A DNA stretch of 64,000 bases from assembly GCA_002304835.1 (NCBI GenBank), contig DBPK01000028.1:28582-92581 (forward strand), read 5' to 3'. The stretch's first letter is position 1. The number at the start of each line of letters is the position of its first letter. Of the stretch, positions 62,877-64,000 are shown in pieces. The DNA is from Firmicutes bacterium UBA1422 (lineage in GTDB: Bacteria; Bacillota; Clostridia; Peptostreptococcales; Anaerovoracaceae). The notes beneath the pieces were generated by a model, which worked only from the letters and a program-made list of their open reading frames with translations, searched no databases and had not been told where the DNA came from. The translations under genes and the position numbers were made by a program.

Positions 62877-62881
62877 TTCTT

Positions 62882-62964
62882 TGGTGCGCCCAAAGGGACT
62901 TGAACCCCTACGGTCTCCCACTAGATCCTAAATCTAGCGCGTCTGCCAATTCCGCCATGGGCGC
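62882..62964 (-). tRNA. tRNA-Leu (anticodon UAG)
   Basis: 83 bases on the minus strand, with CCA encoded. Acceptor GCGCCCA/TGGGCGC, anticodon stem CTAGA/TCTAG with loop TTTAGGA (anticodon TAG), a short variable arm with GGGAGACC, and T-arm AGGGG-TTCAAGT-CCCTT. It reads CUN, mainly CUA, leucine codons. Confidence 0.95.
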
Positions 62965-62998
62965 ATATCATTATGCCGTTTTTAACGGCCATTAAAAT

Positions 62999-63027
62999 AA
63001 TATACATTATTTTTCATCTGACTTCAA
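62999..63027 (-). promoter_or_regulatory. Promoter of tRNA-Leu
   Basis: On the minus strand, -35 TTGAAG (63022-63027), a 17-base spacer and -10 TATATT (62999-63004). A small GCCGTT/AACGGC hairpin lies between it and the tRNA. Confidence 0.65.
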
Positions 63028-63104
63028 CCGATTAGTAAAAAAAGTCAAAGATGCTCTTTGCTTTCATAGTAAACTGATGTAAAATATTTCTCAGGGAGAA
63101 AAAA

Positions 63105-63851
63105 ATGTATAAAAAAACAGTAAAAAGCAAACACGGATATGACATCCCCTGTATCACAAATGTTTCGGGAAAAGAAAAAAAAGTCATAATAATAAGCCAC
63201 GGTTTCGGCAGCAGCAAAAAAAGCCCTACTGCACAAATGATCATGAATGGGATCGATCACCATGAAGCGGGCACCTTTGCATATGATTTCCCTGCCCACG
63301 GCGAAAGCCCTGTAGACGGAAAGTATCTCACTTTGGAAAATTGCCTTGATGACCTTTTCTCTGTGGAACATTTTGTCCACAAAAAAGCTCCCCAAGCTGA
63401 AATAATGTACTTTTCCTCCAGTTTCGGCGCATATATAAATCTCCTTTATCTGTCAAAGCGGGATCCCTTGGGAAAAAGATCCTTTTTGCGAAGCGCTGCG
63501 GTCAATATGCCCGAATTATTCCTTTATCCCAAAAAGGAAGAAAAGGAGCAGCTTTATTCTCTCGGATATCTGATGCTGGACAGAGGTTATGAGCATCCCC
63601 TTATGATCACAAAAGAATTTTTGGACGGTCTTATGAAAAATGATATTTTTCATTCATTCACGCCGGTATCCGGAGTTTCTATTGCCATGGTCCACGGTGA
63701 CATGGATGAATGTATTTCTTTCAATAAAGCAAAAGAATTTGCAGATCAGTACAAAATAAGCCTTACGGTAATAAAAGGCGGAGATCACAGGCTTATGACA
63801 CCCGGTTCCCCGGAGAAAGTCCTTCGGTTGGCAGAGGATTTTTTCAGATAA
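63105..63851 (+). CDS. Alpha/beta hydrolase
   Basis: A 248-residue serine hydrolase-fold protein, cytoplasmic. HGFGSSK near residue 33 is the oxyanion region, DFPAHGES near 64 follows, the nucleophile elbow is YFSSSFGAYINL near 105 (Ser-x-Ser-x-Gly), the acid is in VHGDMDE near 205 and the base in GGDHRL near 228. The substrate is unknown, perhaps an ester or a peptide. A GGGAGAAAAAA site precedes the ATG. It is transcribed away from tRNA-Leu. Confidence 0.85.
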   Translation: MYKKTVKSKHGYDIPCITNVSGKEKKVIIISHGFGSSKKSPTAQMIMNGIDHHEAGTFAYDFPAHGESPVDGKYLTLENCLDDLFSVEHFVHKKAPQAEIMYFSSSFGAYINLLYLSKRDPLGKRSFLRSAAVNMPELFLYPKKEEKEQLYSLGYLMLDRGYEHPLMITKEFLDGLMKNDIFHSFTPVSGVSIAMVHGDMDECISFNKAKEFADQYKISLTVIKGGDHRLMTPGSPEKVLRLAEDFFR

Positions 63852-63919
63852 TTTTTCAAAGCAAAAAAACATTTAAGTATTATTATTAACTTCGATCTGT
63901 TATCTGTAAGGCCAAAAAA

Positions 63920-63965
63920 TAAAATCGCCCCTAAACTGCTGAAATCCCAGCTGTTTGGGGGCTTT
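63920..63965 (-). terminator. Terminator of the tRNA at the right edge
   Basis: On the minus strand, GCCCCCAAACAGCTG pairs with CAGCAGTTTAGGGGC with minor mismatches and is followed by a T-rich tail. It begins a few bases after the tRNA CCA end. Confidence 0.75.
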
Positions 63966-63966
63966 C

Positions 63967-64000
63967 TGGTGACCCTACCGGGAATCGAACCCGGGTTACC
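63967..64000 (-). tRNA. 3' end of a tRNA (identity not determinable)
   Basis: On the minus strand the window begins inside a tRNA. The T-arm CCGGG-TTCGATT-CCCGG is followed by a TAGGGTC-A acceptor strand and CCA. The anticodon lies beyond the window edge. Confidence 0.9.

Noticed and set aside
62612..62931. Short open frames around tRNA-Leu
   Set aside because: They are translations of the tRNA and of the structured element and do not resemble proteins.
1..64000. CRISPR arrays, insertion sequences, prophage modules, rRNA genes and secondary-metabolite clusters
   Set aside because: I looked for direct repeats at regular spacing, transposases, phage structural genes and large synthases and saw none. 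The only mobile-element traces are the 3D-domain scar and the tRNA-end repeat.

Overview
The window reads as a chromosomal segment of a strictly anaerobic, low-to-moderate G+C Firmicute of the Clostridia/Eubacteriales type. The signs are an Ech-type NiFe hydrogenase next to an Rnf complex, oxygen-sensitive iron-sulfur enzymes, a folate C1 operon with formate-tetrahydrofolate ligase, a T-box leader, strong AGGAGG ribosome sites and canonical sigma-A promoters. A finer placement (for example Anaerovoracaceae-like) would be a guess.

Layout. 1-7391: energy conservation, minus strand: rnfD (cut by the window edge), rnfC, a terminator, then echFEDCBA behind a good promoter. 7428-23579: one long minus-strand operon of twelve overlapping or adjacent genes, valS-folC-dgk-GNAT-plsX-rnc-smc-ftsY-der-plsY-gpsA-miaB, headed by a promoter and a T-box leader. 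23658-27440: a YhgE-like secreted protein with an MMPL exporter. 27445-34609: a nickel and cell-envelope stretch: a LarC N-domain protein, an M28 lipoprotein peptidase, a second lipoprotein, then mrp-larB-hypA-membrane protein-DNA glycosylase. 34667-39293: gntR-nhaC-M42 peptidase divergent from an L-cysteine desulfidase. 39259-43337: metF-fhs-fchA-folD. 43396-51296: rnhB, rbgA, rplS, an NlpC/P60 protein, wecA-like, xerD, NUDIX, proC and proB. 51365-53861: a candidate structured RNA, an exonuclease-like gene and proA on the plus strand. 53862-54349: an AT-rich scar holding a 3D-domain fragment and an undescribed 38-residue membrane protein. 54350-58060: DUF364, DUF3842, SDR and a class III aminotransferase. 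58093-62506: a corrinoid-methyltransfer-like trio. 62616-64000: a candidate structured RNA, tRNA-Leu(UAG), an alpha/beta hydrolase and the 3' end of another tRNA.

How it fits together. Rnf (ferredoxin:NAD, Na+ or H+ pumping) and Ech (ferredoxin:H+, H2) share the ferredoxin pool. HypA, and possibly LarB/LarC-like proteins, handle nickel. MetF, Fhs, FchA and FolD interconvert formate and methyl-tetrahydrofolate, and the UroD-like methyltransferase with a corrinoid activator may exchange methyl groups with that pool. No corrinoid protein, CO dehydrogenase or formate dehydrogenase is visible here, so acetogenesis cannot be claimed.

Most novel-looking items: a 51.4 kb RNA with mutually exclusive hairpins and its own terminator, in front of a probably leaderless gene; a GC-rich structured element beside tRNA-Leu; a UroD-thioredoxin fusion beside a MetH-activation/ASKHA fusion; a FolD lacking its catalytic lysine next to FchA; an L19 with a 100-residue acidic tail; and the 3D-domain/38-residue scar.
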